Numbered from the stretch's first letter, positions 9,733 to 19,338 are shown. The stretch is 64,000 nt of DNA from JADHUC01 sp964623055 (GCA_964623055.1 CAZURK010000035.1:8046-72045), one strand, 5' to 3'. Program-made: numbers and translations. The notes: generated by a model from the sequence alone, not told the origin.

Positions 9733-11826
9733 TCAGGCCGCCCGTCTTGACTGAGGTCCCTCAATACCGTCGGTATTCCGCGCAGGGATTTCATCGAAGC
9801 ACAAGCGAACCGACTTGCGTGTCTCTAGAGCTTCTGCAGCGGCTAGTACGGTTCGCGCGCTTACAAGCGTATCGCGCAGCGGCACGATGGGTGGCCCGTT
9901 CGACTGAATTGCCTTCACAAACGCCGTCATCTGCGCGCGGTGCCCCATGTCGGTGACGCCGCGACTGCGGGCCACAACCTTCCCGTCTACCCGCACTTCC
10001 GTCCTCTGGAAATTGCGGTTTTCCGCGATCAGTCGGCCGCATGCAATCACATAGTATTGGAAGTAGCCCGACCTGACATTTCCACGGTTAGTGTAGAGGA
10101 TATTTGCCAGACTTCCGTCCTCGAAGCCGACGGTCACAACCACATTTTCGTCCTCGCGGCCCGCGTGTGCCGCGGTGGTTGTTAGCTCGACGGGAAGACA
10201 ATGATCGACCCAGAACAATGCATAGTCGATCAAGTGACAGACGTTGCTGAGCACGCGATTCCCGTTCGACGCCCAGTAGTACCAGTTGTTCTTCGGGATA
10301 TCGATCGACCGCATCACGAAATTCATTGTGAGCGGCCCTTCCTGTTGCGCGATGTGCTTCCGGAGAAGCTCGTTCGTCGGCGCAAAGCGGCGGTTGTACC
10401 CAACGTGCAGGATTCGATCGGACTTCGCCGCAGCCTCGGCCAGTTCATCGAACTGTGCACGCGAAATGACCGGCGGCTTTTCTACAAAGCAGTGTTTGCC
10501 AGATTTGAGTGCCGCGGCGGCAATCGGACCGTGGTAACCGTGGTACGGGGCGACCAGAACCGTGCCCGTCTGGTCGTCCGTCAGGATATCGGCGAGATCT
10601 GTCGTTGCATATTGAAACGGCAATGCAGACTTCGCCAAATATGCTGCTTCGGGTCGCCGGTCGCACACTCCGCGAAGCGCCACGCCCGGGTGACGCAACA
10701 GTTGCCGCACGACCATACCCAATCCCCAGCGGCCAGCTCCGATGAGTCCGGCGAGAAGCTCGGTGGGGGCTGCCTTGCTGGGAGCAATCGCTGGAAACTG
10801 CTTGACGTCCTGAACAGGTTGCGCAGATTCGGTCCGTTCCGCAAAACGGTAGAACGTCGTTGCGGATTTCGTCGCAGTGGATTTGGTATCGATAATGTTC
10901 CTGGGAGGGACGGTCCTGAGACGCGTTGTCAGACGCGGTAGCAAATCCACGTAGGTGGAATAGTGTCGCAGGGAAAACCACTCGGGATAGGTGCACGGAC
11001 CGTCGTCGTAAAACAGGTCGCAGATGAAATCCTCGCTTTGCAGCATCTCTGTCAGCGAACAGGAGACGACCCGTCTTGCGTTGGGAACAGCTTGCTTGGT
11101 CGCGGTGGTAGATATGCCACAGCCAATCGCCAACTCGACGATCTGCCGTATCGGCTTCTGAACCTGTGGTGTTACGATCCACGCGGACACTTCGGAAGGA
11201 CTGTTGCTGCGGTGAAGCGTCGCATCAAAGAAGACTGCCTTTTCGGAGCGTTCACGGCGATGCGGAACCGATCCCGTGACTTCTACCATCACGCCGACCA
11301 ACTCTGCCAGCAACCCCCTGCCGAGAATGCCAATCTGCGACGCGCCTCGTTCTCGCGCTTGTTCAATCGCGCAACACGCCAGCCCACCGTAGGCAATCAA
11401 GGACGCCAATTCGGGATTACAGTCCGGACCGACTGGCCAGCAATGCTCTTTTCTCGTCTGTACCAGTTCGGTGACAGCCGGGTGGGTGAGTGCGAATCCA
11501 GCCACTCGCTGCGACGCCACATTGGACGCAGCCGGACTCGCCACAACTTGGCCTACAAACGAAGCGCATTGTTCCAAAAAGCGAACGTTCTCGCGGCGAA
11601 CCATGTGCATCGTTTTGTCGATCAACGCCTTGACGCCGTCTTTCAACACAACAGCAGGTAAGAGATGCAGTCGTCGGGCGACCAATTCCCGTACTCTGTC
11701 GAGCGTCCACACGCCACGCCGGCAGCCTGGCAAGTTCGCGATGACCTCGGGACGAATGACAATCCGATCGCCATCCGGCGTTGGGTCCGGGAATTCGACA
11801 ACGCGTTTGTTCAGTAATGCACGCAT
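9733..11826 (-). CDS. Bidomain protein: degenerate MDR-like domain + GFO/IDH/MocA oxidoreductase
   Basis: 697 residues from the ATG at 11826 (a TTG two codons upstream is possible). The C-terminal half (about 355-690) is a GFO/IDH/MocA oxidoreductase: LLAGLIGAGRWGLGMVVRQL nucleotide loop, FVEKPP with the catalytic lysine, HVGYNRRFAPTNELL. The N-terminal half aligns by eye with the medium-chain dehydrogenase half of the two fusions at 20313-22517 and 28637-30880: LIAYGGLACCAIEQARERG, then ASQIGILGRGLLAELVGVM, and a late YDDGPCTYPEWF where the others have SYGPGRYDDEYE. It has lost much of their conservation. Probably a third, diverged member of the same fusion family, acting on a sugar nucleotide with NAD(P). 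The C-terminus is SRRAA. Confidence 0.82.
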   Translation of the reverse strand: MRALLNKRVVEFPDPTPDGDRIVIRPEVIANLPGCRRGVWTLDRVRELVARRLHLLPAVVLKDGVKALIDKTMHMVRRENVRFLEQCASFVGQVVASPAASNVASQRVAGFALTHPAVTELVQTRKEHCWPVGPDCNPELASLIAYGGLACCAIEQARERGASQIGILGRGLLAELVGVMVEVTGSVPHRRERSEKAVFFDATLHRSNSPSEVSAWIVTPQVQKPIRQIVELAIGCGISTTATKQAVPNARRVVSCSLTEMLQSEDFICDLFYDDGPCTYPEWFSLRHYSTYVDLLPRLTTRLRTVPPRNIIDTKSTATKSATTFYRFAERTESAQPVQDVKQFPAIAPSKAAPTELLAGLIGAGRWGLGMVVRQLLRHPGVALRGVCDRRPEAAYLAKSALPFQYATTDLADILTDDQTGTVLVAPYHGYHGPIAAAALKSGKHCFVEKPPVISRAQFDELAEAAAKSDRILHVGYNRRFAPTNELLRKHIAQQEGPLTMNFVMRSIDIPKNNWYYWASNGNRVLSNVCHLIDYALFWVDHCLPVELTTTAAHAGREDENVVVTVGFEDGSLANILYTNRGNVRSGYFQYYVIACGRLIAENRNFQRTEVRVDGKVVARSRGVTDMGHRAQMTAFVKAIQSNGPPIVPLRDTLVSARTVLAAAEALETRKSVRLCFDEIPARNTDGIEGPQSRRAA

Positions 11827-11857
11827 ACTCAAGTTCTGTGGGCGAAGCGGTCAGTTC

Positions 11858-13651
11858 TTACGCTGCCGCGCGTCCCGAATGTTCGAAAAACGAATGCCTC
11901 CATTGCATGAAGTTGTAGACGACCCACAACTGAAAGGCGTCGTTCACGGTGCTGGGTGGGTGCCGTAGCCGACGTCGCAACGCTGCGATGTCGAACCATG
12001 CCCCGAGCTCACCTTGGTCGGCCCTTAACTGTTGATCCATATCTCGACCTAGATCGGAGGCGAACCATTCCTGAATAGGCGCACCGAAACCCGATTTGGG
12101 TCGGTAGAGCAGGTCCCGTGGAACATGAGTCGCGGCAAGTCGCTTGACCGGTTCTTTGGATACGCCGTCACGCAGTTTGAAGGATTCGGGCGCCGACAAG
12201 GCGAAGTCAACGAGATCCCGATCGAGAAACGGAACACGTACTTCGACCGAGTTGAGCATCGACATTTTGTCGACTCGCATCAACAACAGTTCTGGCAGAC
12301 GCATTTGCAGTTCCAGGTATGCCAGCTTTTGCAGGAACGTAGCATCCGGGCACTTCTCGTCGAGCGTGCGATACGTGCCCGCTACCACATCGAAGGAATC
12401 GATGTCGGCGCACTGCGAACGAAACTCTGGCGACAGAATCGCTTGCTTTTCATGCTCGAAGTAGGCAACGGACGAGGAGAGCATGAATTGCTGTCCTGCG
12501 GCCAGTCTCCGTAGCGAATCGGCCACTTTGCGCCATTTGGTTGCCCTGGATCGCCGTAGCAGTTGGAAACCCAGTCGTTGTACAAACGACGGCAGACGAT
12601 CAAGCGGCCTCCAAAGCCGCTGGTGGTATCGCATGAATCGGCGGTATTTGTCATATCCACAGAAGACCTCATCCGCGCCTTCGCCTGCATGCAGGACAAT
12701 GGTGCCGGTTTCGCGCGCCAGCTTCGTTACAAAGTACAAGGGCACGCAAACCGGATCGGCTAGCGGCTCGTCCTGCTGCCGCGCGATCTTGGCTACGGCA
12801 GCCAGCAGATCCTCTTCCGTAATGCGTATCTGGTGGTGTTCGGTGTCTAACCGGCGGGCCATGTCGACTGCAAATCCGCTCTCGTCGTTGAACAGTCGGG
12901 TGCCGTCGACGCCCACGTTGAAAGTGCGCACCTTCTGCGGCGCTATTGCCTGGCCGAAAGACGCCGCGTTCAGTGTCGAATCGACTCCGCCAGAAAACAA
13001 CACACCGACCGGCACGTCGCTCATCAAACGCTTTTCCACACTGCGCTGGAACAGCTCGCGGAACTGTTCGTCCAGATCCGCCTCATGCAGGCGGCACTGT
13101 CCGGGAAGAGGCTCCCAGTATTGGCCGATGCGGATACGAAATCTGTCGTCCTTCAAGTCGAGCGTCAGCAGGCCCGCTGCCGGCAGCTTCATGATGCCTT
13201 TGAAAAGTGTTTTGGGTGGCGGGACGACCAGGTAGGTCAGGTAGTGATACAAGGACTCTTCGTCAATCTCACGCCGCACATCCGGATGTGCGAGTAGCGC
13301 CTTGATTTCCGAGGCGAACAAGAACTGATTATCGAGGCACGTGTAATAAAGTGGCTTGACGCCCGCACGGTCGCGGGCCAGNNNNNNNNNNNNNNNNNNN
13401 NNNNNNNNNNNNNNNNNNNNNNNNNNNNNNNNNNNNNNNNNNNNNNNNNNNNNNNNNNNNNNNNNNNNNNNNNNNNNNNNNTCCAGAATCGCCAGCCGCC
13501 GATGCCCGAGCCCCGCCATGCCATCGTCGGAGATCCACGTGCCCGCCCCGTCGGGGCCACGATGGCTAAGTTGATTGGTCGCCGCCATCAGCACATCGCC
13601 GCGTATTGGCGGGCCAGTCGGAGTTCGAACCATCCCTACGATGCCGCACAT
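11858..13651 (-). CDS. asnB: Asparagine synthase-like amidotransferase, interrupted by a scaffold gap
   Basis: Starts MCGIVGMV with the nucleophile Cys2 of class II glutamine amidotransferases; GHRRLAIL and ARDRAGVKPLYY flank the gap at 13382-13481. About 75 residues normally between them (the NGEIYN and DTE motifs) are absent, so the true gap is about 230 bp rather than 100. The synthetase half has the PP-loop VLFSGGVDSTLNAA, HAGEGADEVFCGYDKY and RVDKMSMLNSVEVRVPFLD. In EPS loci such enzymes are thought to amidate uronic acids, which would fit UDP-ManNAcA here. The neighbouring methyltransferase gene begins 6 bp away. The gene is probably intact in the organism. It ends in GRAAA. Confidence 0.9.
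   Translation of the reverse strand: MCGIVGMVRTPTGPPIRGDVLMAATNQLSHRGPDGAGTWISDDGMAGLGHRRLAILXXXXXXXXXXXXXXXXXXXXXXXXXXXXXXXXXXLARDRAGVKPLYYTCLDNQFLFASEIKALLAHPDVRREIDEESLYHYLTYLVVPPPKTLFKGIMKLPAAGLLTLDLKDDRFRIRIGQYWEPLPGQCRLHEADLDEQFRELFQRSVEKRLMSDVPVGVLFSGGVDSTLNAASFGQAIAPQKVRTFNVGVDGTRLFNDESGFAVDMARRLDTEHHQIRITEEDLLAAVAKIARQQDEPLADPVCVPLYFVTKLARETGTIVLHAGEGADEVFCGYDKYRRFMRYHQRLWRPLDRLPSFVQRLGFQLLRRSRATKWRKVADSLRRLAAGQQFMLSSSVAYFEHEKQAILSPEFRSQCADIDSFDVVAGTYRTLDEKCPDATFLQKLAYLELQMRLPELLLMRVDKMSMLNSVEVRVPFLDRDLVDFALSAPESFKLRDGVSKEPVKRLAATHVPRDLLYRPKSGFGAPIQEWFASDLGRDMDQQLRADQGELGAWFDIAALRRRLRHPPSTVNDAFQLWVVYNFMQWRHSFFEHSGRAAA
13382..13481. other. Scaffold gap (100 N) inside asnB
   Basis: Exactly 100 N, a default unknown-length placeholder. 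The flanking protein sequence shows that roughly 230 bp of the glutaminase domain is missing, so the N count is not the real distance. Confidence 0.98.
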
Positions 13652-13656
13652 GTGCG

Positions 13657-14457
13657 CTAGGTAGCCTCCTTCTGATACTCAAAGGCCATGTACCATCTTG
13701 CTCGCGGTGGAGTCAGTCGTTGAAGCAAACGTCGTGGCGTCTCAAGCTTCCCGCCGCGGCGAACGATCTGCTCCCAGAAATAGAAACGCAGACCGGAGTG
13801 AGCGAATTCGCCCACAAGGCGACGGATGTCTCGTTGGCTGTAGACCTTCGTGGCGTAGCTTTCTTGGAAGTTATGGATCGCCCAACGGCGACCGCGGAAC
13901 GGTCTGCCGCGCAGCAAGGCGTGCCGAAGATACATGTGCCATGCGTGGGCCGAGTTCACGTTGTACACCATGATCTTCACCGTGCCGCTTGGTCGGGTCA
14001 CGCGATGAATCTCGGCAAGGACCTTTTCCGATTGGTCGGCGTGATGGACGACTCCCCAGCTATAAACGAGATCGAACGTGGCCGTGTCATAGGGCAGTTT
14101 TTCCGCATTGCAGACGCGAAGGTCCTGTGCCGCCAGACCGTACACGTCGAGCCTCTCGCGGACGTTTCTGATGCTTTCTTCGGTCAGGTCGACGCCGGTC
14201 GCACGAGCGCCTGCACGAACAAACTGCAAGAAGTCCGTCCCCGCGCCGACGCCTACCTCCAGGATGTCCTTGTTGTGCCAGCGAGTGAATTGCGCGAATG
14301 AATGAATGAAGGGTTCGTACCGGTATCGAAAGTCTTCGATTTCTTCGAAGTAGGATTGTGAGTGCTTCGTTTCGCGCGTGCGATTAGTCCCGCAACTTGC
14401 GGCTTCCCAATAACGCTTCACATGCGGCGTAACGAGGATTTCATTTGCTGCGCTCAT
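13657..14457 (-). CDS. Class I SAM-dependent methyltransferase
   Basis: 266 residues, Methyltransf_11 type. Motif I is ILEVGVGAGTDFLQF (about 65-79), the acidic residue ending strand 2 is in ATGVDLTEESI, and motif II/III follows as FDLVYSWGVVHHADQSEKVLAEIHRVTRPSGTV. No membrane segment. Probably methylates a sugar hydroxyl, carboxyl or amine of the polymer precursor, but the substrate cannot be read from sequence. It lies 6 bp from asnB and 74 bp from the next methyltransferase, in one minus-strand transcript. Confidence 0.85.
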   Translation of the reverse strand: MSAANEILVTPHVKRYWEAASCGTNRTRETKHSQSYFEEIEDFRYRYEPFIHSFAQFTRWHNKDILEVGVGAGTDFLQFVRAGARATGVDLTEESIRNVRERLDVYGLAAQDLRVCNAEKLPYDTATFDLVYSWGVVHHADQSEKVLAEIHRVTRPSGTVKIMVYNVNSAHAWHMYLRHALLRGRPFRGRRWAIHNFQESYATKVYSQRDIRRLVGEFAHSGLRFYFWEQIVRRGGKLETPRRLLQRLTPPRARWYMAFEYQKEAT

Positions 14458-14531
14458 AACGTAAATCCTCCCGAATTCCGTTGTTATCCCTTCGCCCGTC
14501 CGGGCAGCTTGTCATCATTGTGTACCATCCG

Positions 14532-15317
14532 TCACGCAGACCATTCAAACGGTGCACTTCGTTGCACCGCGTCCTTGAGGATCAACACGTCGTACCGGTA
14601 CCGGAGAAATGGAATTGGCTTCGACTCGACGGTCTCCAGCAACGGCGCCCATTGGTGCGGACTGTCTGCGAACAGCCGTTTGAAGAAGAATGGCGTCAGA
14701 CACAGCGGCTTCGTATCAACGGCCGTGCCGTATTTCTTCCACTGAAGGAAAGGTCGGACAACATAATCACAGACCAGTTTTCTTATGCGCTTAATGCCGC
14801 GATGGTTTAGCCGGATGCCTTCCTGGCGGTACTGCTGTTCGAGCAGGCCATTGATCACGTCACCGACGAGCACTCGGCCACCCGGCTTGCACACCCGCAG
14901 CATTTCGTTGACGGCCGTTTCGGCGTAGGCTTCGTCAGGGAAGTATTGAACCACGCCATGACAATACACTTTGTCGAAACTCGCATCCGGGAACGGCAGC
15001 GATTTGGCTTCGCAGCAATGCGTTTCAATACCCTCCCCATCCAGGTGCTTGAGCATCTCTTGGGAGAAGTCGGTACCGACGATTTCCTCGACCCGCGGAC
15101 GCAACTTCGTCAGTAGGCAGCCACTGCCGCACCCGACTTCCAGGGCCTTGTCCGTTGGCCCGAGACCAAGCCGTTGCGCGTATTCGTTGGCCAAGTCACC
15201 ATAACAGTCGACTGGTTGACCTTGATGCACCAAATGTGCGGCTGCCACCGGCGATTTGTGGCGAGCCTGCCGATCCCAACGATCGCGGTGAATACCGATT
15301 TTGATTTGACTGTTCAT
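14532..15317 (-). CDS. Class I SAM-dependent methyltransferase
   Basis: 261 residues from the ATG at 15317 (a GTG two codons earlier is open). Motif I is ALEVGCGSGCLLTKL, followed by IVGTDFSQEMLKHL, FDKVYCHGVVQYFPDEAYAE and VCKPGGRVLVGDV, typical of Methyltransf_11/25. The C-terminal third (PFLQWKKYGTAVDTKPLCLTP) has no feature I recognise. Its neighbours are another methyltransferase and a deacetylase-like fusion, consistent with tailoring a polysaccharide repeat. The substrate is unknown. Confidence 0.84.
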   Translation of the reverse strand: MNSQIKIGIHRDRWDRQARHKSPVAAAHLVHQGQPVDCYGDLANEYAQRLGLGPTDKALEVGCGSGCLLTKLRPRVEEIVGTDFSQEMLKHLDGEGIETHCCEAKSLPFPDASFDKVYCHGVVQYFPDEAYAETAVNEMLRVCKPGGRVLVGDVINGLLEQQYRQEGIRLNHRGIKRIRKLVCDYVVRPFLQWKKYGTAVDTKPLCLTPFFFKRLFADSPHQWAPLLETVESKPIPFLRYRYDVLILKDAVQRSAPFEWSA

Positions 15318-15387
15318 CAGCACTTCCTTGCGTTGTCTATTGCGGTTGCCGAGTGCGACGATGCCCCGGCGAGGATGGTGTCACAGG

Positions 15388-17037
15388 TCACAACGTGCAT
15401 GTTTGACTGTCTTTCTCCCGCAGAAGCCGCGGCATTGGCGTGGGAAGCGTTTGACTGTCGTCACTACTACGCCGGCGACGCAGCGCACGAATGGTTCTAT
15501 TGATCAGCCGCGCAAGCGGGTGTACGCGCCAGACAAACCCTAATGCCAGATGCCTGCAAACGGTTCGCAACTTCGTCCACGCGCGGGGGCGACGCCGGGA
15601 TCGGATCATGTGACCATTGCGTTTGACGTGCCGTTTCGCTGCCCGAGCGTGACGGGTATTGAGATCCTCGCAGTGATAGAGCCCCTGGGCCACGGTAATA
15701 TCCAGCGTGCCCTCACCGGTAGCCTCGAATCGCACATTTCGCAGACCCCATCGCGCGGCCACGTGCTGCGCGAATCGCACCGCCATCGGATCGGAATCGT
15801 GCCCGAAGAAGGTCACGAGTCGATTTTCCCGAAACGCGGCGGCCAAAGGCAGCAATAATGCATACCCAGTGCCACACCCGAACACGCCGATCGCACACGG
15901 ACGCCCATCGGCCAGTCGGCGGCGAATGGCTGCATCGACTTGCTCCAGTTGCCGATGTTCCGCTTTGGACAATCGTTCGGTTGCACTCCGGCACGAGACC
16001 AAGTGGGATTCGACCGCTTGCTCCCAGGCGGATTCCCTCCGATCGTGTTCCGTTCGGAACCACTTCCGCGCGGCTTGCGACAAACTGCTGAATCCGACGT
16101 TGCCGATGTCAGCAATTCTTGACAAGCCTTCGTCCAGAGCACGCAACTTACGCGTCGTTGTACCTTTGCTGTGGCCCAGCATCACCAACGGCACGTTGTC
16201 CGAAGATCGAGAGTGAAAAACACGGGCCAGTGACTCGCCGTCGAGCGCATCGAATGACCAGAGTACATCACCATCGACGCAAACGGGCATCTCCAAAACC
16301 GTCTTGTCGGGATTGTCCGTCGGCCAACCGATATTGTCGGCTGACGGGAAGTACGGGTGACAGCCGGTCCAGGCGGTTCGGTAGTCGTGGCCTAACTCGC
16401 CACCATAGTCGCGCAAGTATCGACCACGCACCACGTTACTGGCTGCCAGGAATCCCGCTTCCGCCAACGCCTGGTAGATCGCTGCGTGCGGTTGGACCTG
16501 GTACTTTCCCGCGCGGAACGCGACGACTTCGTAGCTGGAATCGACGGGGCGGAGCAGTTCTTCACAGGTTTCCTTGCAGCGTCGCAGCAAGTGCGGATCG
16601 CGGGCCAGCGGCTCGTGAATCCGCTGGTACTTGCGGAACCATACGGTCGATCGCCGTGGGTAGTATTGCGCACCACATTCCGGCAACAAATGCGGGTGCA
16701 GATGTAACTGAACGTCGTGACCACGCGCTACCGCATCCTGTAGCTGAGCTTCGATCTCGCGGGCCAGTTGCGGGGCATGCTGGCGGAACAGGAAGTAGGC
16801 ACCAATTTCAAACATAATGGTCAGCGTCGCTCCGTGCCGTTCGCACACCTGCATCATCGCGTCGGTGGGTCGCAGCATCTGGTCATGCACATCGACCCGG
16901 TTCGATCCGATGAAATCGTAGACTTCATAATCGACTGTGATGATCACTTCGGGCTGAGCAGGCGCGCTCGCTACGTCGACCGCCCCGGCTGCGGCGGCCA
17001 CAGAATGACGAACGTCTTTCTCATTCCATTCAGGCAT
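15388..17037 (-). CDS. Fusion: polysaccharide-deacetylase-like domain + SAM-fold domain
   Basis: 549 residues. Residues about 25-330 resemble a divergent polysaccharide deacetylase (NodB-like barrel): IITVDYEVYDF near the start, a histidine-rich strand HDVQLHLHPHL in the position of the HxxxH metal motif, and VAFRAGKYQVQPHAA. Residues about 375-450 form a Rossmann-like SAM fold (AIGVFGCGTGYALLLPLA; VTFFGHDSDPMAVRFAQHVA; GLRNVRFEATGEGTLDITV). The tail is arginine-rich with a short hydrophobic helix (LRTVCRHLALGFVWRVHPLA). The canonical catalytic DD pair is not evident, so activity is uncertain. Deacetylase homologues are frequent in EPS loci. The combination with a methyltransferase fold is unusual. 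Confidence 0.7.
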   Translation of the reverse strand: MPEWNEKDVRHSVAAAAGAVDVASAPAQPEVIITVDYEVYDFIGSNRVDVHDQMLRPTDAMMQVCERHGATLTIMFEIGAYFLFRQHAPQLAREIEAQLQDAVARGHDVQLHLHPHLLPECGAQYYPRRSTVWFRKYQRIHEPLARDPHLLRRCKETCEELLRPVDSSYEVVAFRAGKYQVQPHAAIYQALAEAGFLAASNVVRGRYLRDYGGELGHDYRTAWTGCHPYFPSADNIGWPTDNPDKTVLEMPVCVDGDVLWSFDALDGESLARVFHSRSSDNVPLVMLGHSKGTTTRKLRALDEGLSRIADIGNVGFSSLSQAARKWFRTEHDRRESAWEQAVESHLVSCRSATERLSKAEHRQLEQVDAAIRRRLADGRPCAIGVFGCGTGYALLLPLAAAFRENRLVTFFGHDSDPMAVRFAQHVAARWGLRNVRFEATGEGTLDITVAQGLYHCEDLNTRHARAAKRHVKRNGHMIRSRRRPRAWTKLRTVCRHLALGFVWRVHPLARLINRTIRALRRRRSSDDSQTLPTPMPRLLREKDSQTCTL

Positions 17038-17089
17038 AGGTACCTGTCAAACGCTTGTGCAGTTACGGATGGACGGCTGCCGACACCTC

Positions 17090-18058
17090 TCACGCCGACA
17101 TGCTGAACTTGACGATAGATCCCGGAAACTCTTCACAGCGGAACCGTTTCTTGAAAGTCCGCTGAGCCTCAAGTTGCTGTGAACCCAAATCGCGCTCGTA
17201 TGCATACCCCATTACGTAGAACCTCTGCCCGGCGGCAAAGCACTCGCGAATCAACGACCAATGCTGCCAGTGCGACAGCCCCAGTTTGTTTGGTAAGTTA
17301 CCTCCGTGGACGTAGAAACACACGGCATCATGCGCGAGTCCGAAAACCGCTCCGAAACATGAACCATTCAGTTCCACAGTGGTCACAAAGGCGCGGCGCC
17401 CAAAGCAGGCGATCTTCTTTGCCATTGAAAGCAGGCTGACCAAGCCTCCAAAGGGCAGTTTCTTGCGCGTGAACGTTGAGCGCCGAAGACGGTTCATGGT
17501 TCGCAGACGCGCCAGGCATGCCACGCCGGCGGACTTATTGACGCGAATCTGTTCCGCGTTTGCCTGGGCCTTGCGGATGCTCCTACGGTGGGAGCTGCTG
17601 ACGGAATTCAAAAATGATTCGGGATTCTCGTACTGGCGAAGATCAATGGCGTCGACCACGTAGGGATCCTCGGCGATCGTTTCAACGCCGCGTAGGTCAC
17701 GCAACTCCTCTGCCATCGGACCCAGCATGTTCCAAGGCGAACCATAGGTGAAAGCCACACCAGGCCTGCCGACACGACACACGATTTCCTCCAGGCACGT
17801 CGAGGCGTTCTGACGATATCGCGGATCGATAACCAGTGCGTCGAGGAAGCGGACCTGTTTGCCGGAGATCCGGACCCCGCATTGGGCAATCCGCTCGCCG
17901 GATGATGGGTCGTAGAATTCGAACAGTCTGACTTGGCGGCTAAACGGAAAGATGAAGTTGTTGGATAGGCAGAGAAAACTAGCGTCGTGCCGGGCGCAGA
18001 ACTCGTCCCAGGCATTGCGGTCGACTTGGCGTGGTGTCAATACTTTGACGTCGGTCAT
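17090..18058 (-). CDS. FemAB/GNAT-like acyl or aminoacyl transferase
   Basis: 322 residues. The ATG at 18058 overlaps the flippase stop by 4 bp (ATGA), which decides the start; the longer upstream frame reads antisense to the flippase. The sequence has the double-GNAT pattern of FemAB-like proteins: AWDEFCARHDASFLCLSNNF at the N-terminus, FLNSVSSSHRRSIRKAQANA in the middle, and FYVHGGNLPNKLGLSHWQHW followed by FYVMGYAYERDLGSQQLEAQ near the end. Homologues sit in EPS loci associated with exosortases, where their substrate is unknown. Probably transfers an acyl or amino-acid group to a sugar amine of the polymer precursor. Confidence 0.78.
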   Translation of the reverse strand: MTDVKVLTPRQVDRNAWDEFCARHDASFLCLSNNFIFPFSRQVRLFEFYDPSSGERIAQCGVRISGKQVRFLDALVIDPRYRQNASTCLEEIVCRVGRPGVAFTYGSPWNMLGPMAEELRDLRGVETIAEDPYVVDAIDLRQYENPESFLNSVSSSHRRSIRKAQANAEQIRVNKSAGVACLARLRTMNRLRRSTFTRKKLPFGGLVSLLSMAKKIACFGRRAFVTTVELNGSCFGAVFGLAHDAVCFYVHGGNLPNKLGLSHWQHWSLIRECFAAGQRFYVMGYAYERDLGSQQLEAQRTFKKRFRCEEFPGSIVKFSMSA

Positions 18059-19338
18059 GGCACCACCTCCAGGCTGCCCAAAGCAGGTTTGGCGGAACCA
18101 TGTCCGTGAACTCCTCGCGTCGTCTGCCGCTCGTCGGGGCCCTGCTGTTTGCCCACGATAAGGCGGTAGCTGAGCAACAGGAAGAGAAGATAAGCACCGC
18201 AGTCGAGGGCATCGGCCCAAGCGGCCCCAAGCACCCCAAACGCGGGAATGAGTACCAAGTATAGGGCCAGGTTCAAAACGCTCGTGACAATGGCCACTTG
18301 TCGAAGCGTTCGTGCGTGGCCCCGAGCGGCCAAATAGGTGTTGTAGACTGGATAGGCCGATTGGAAGAATACACGGATCCCTAACACCTGCACGATCATG
18401 AAAAAGACAGCCGGCTTGTCCGGGAACACCAGCCGAAGAACCACGCCTCCCAACAACACCGGTACAGCCGCGGCGACAAAGCTGATCGCATAAACGGACG
18501 TGAGATGCGGTCGCGGAATGCACAGCGCCCTCGTGTATTGTCTGTAACGAGTCGATGCGAAGGACTGAGTTGCCAAGGCAAACGGCATGAGCAGCGCACG
18601 TGCCAAGGTGTAGTACCCGACTGCGCGGAAGTCGAGGAAGAACGCCACCAGTGGCGCGTCCAGTTTGTAGACACCCATCGCAACGATGCGCGACAGGTAT
18701 ATGTCGAAGCCGTACTTCGCTTGCTTTCGTGTGTCTTTCAGTGAATTGGCGAGCCTGTCGAAACGCGGTTTCAAGGCAATCGCAGCGAACACCACGGAAA
18801 GCAGGAACGCTGCGGTGTAGCTGCATGCCGCGCTGCTGTAAGTGAGCATGTCGAATTGACGGAGCAGTAACACTCCGCCCAAGCTTCCCGCGTACGGCAA
18901 CGAGCGCAACATCGCCAAGACGCCAATCCGATTAGATCCGATGCAGACTCGGCAAAGACCGAAATGCACCAACACCGCGGGGGCGAACAAAGCGGCAAGC
19001 CACAACTGGCGCTCGAAGTAGATCTTGTCCAAATGGTTGGCAGCGACTGCCAGCCCCAGACCTGCGCCCAGGTAGAGCACGAAGAAACCGGCGCTGCAGA
19101 TCAATACGAATCCGACCAGGCGAGACAGATCCTTGCCTTCACGGAACGCACCGGCTCGCGCGGCCGCTTCGTAGACACCGGCTTCGAACAGCAGGTGCGT
19201 CAGCGCAAGGAATCCCACGAACAGCCCGTATCGCCCAAAATCCTCTTCGGGCAATATGGCAGCCAGGTACAACATGGCGATGCCCTGGCACGCCAATCCG
19301 ATCACTCGCATTGTCAACAGGTGGACCGTCTGTTTCAT
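18055..19338 (-). CDS. Oligosaccharide flippase (Wzx-type)
   Basis: 427 residues with about 12 hydrophobic helices, starting MKQTVHLLTMRVIGLACQGI as is typical of the MATE-related polysaccharide exporters. It should flip lipid-linked repeat units across the inner membrane for the polymerase. It carries charged residues inside helices (for example YFERQLWLAALFAPAVLVHF). Its 3' end overlaps the FemAB-like gene by 4 bp, so the two are probably translationally coupled. No other flippase is in the window, so this is the Wzx partner of the locus. Confidence 0.88.
   Translation of the reverse strand: MKQTVHLLTMRVIGLACQGIAMLYLAAILPEEDFGRYGLFVGFLALTHLLFEAGVYEAAARAGAFREGKDLSRLVGFVLICSAGFFVLYLGAGLGLAVAANHLDKIYFERQLWLAALFAPAVLVHFGLCRVCIGSNRIGVLAMLRSLPYAGSLGGVLLLRQFDMLTYSSAACSYTAAFLLSVVFAAIALKPRFDRLANSLKDTRKQAKYGFDIYLSRIVAMGVYKLDAPLVAFFLDFRAVGYYTLARALLMPFALATQSFASTRYRQYTRALCIPRPHLTSVYAISFVAAAVPVLLGGVVLRLVFPDKPAVFFMIVQVLGIRVFFQSAYPVYNTYLAARGHARTLRQVAIVTSVLNLALYLVLIPAFGVLGAAWADALDCGAYLLFLLLSYRLIVGKQQGPDERQTTRGVHGHGSAKPALGSLEVVP

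Noticed and set aside
9733..11826. Two genes fused by error
   Set aside because: The N-terminal half aligns by eye with the MDR half of two other fusions in the same locus, so the fusion is ancestral.
17090..18826. 578-codon frame for the FemAB-like gene
   Set aside because: Its first 256 codons are antisense-free but in another frame of the flippase gene; the overlap start at 18058 fits the family length.
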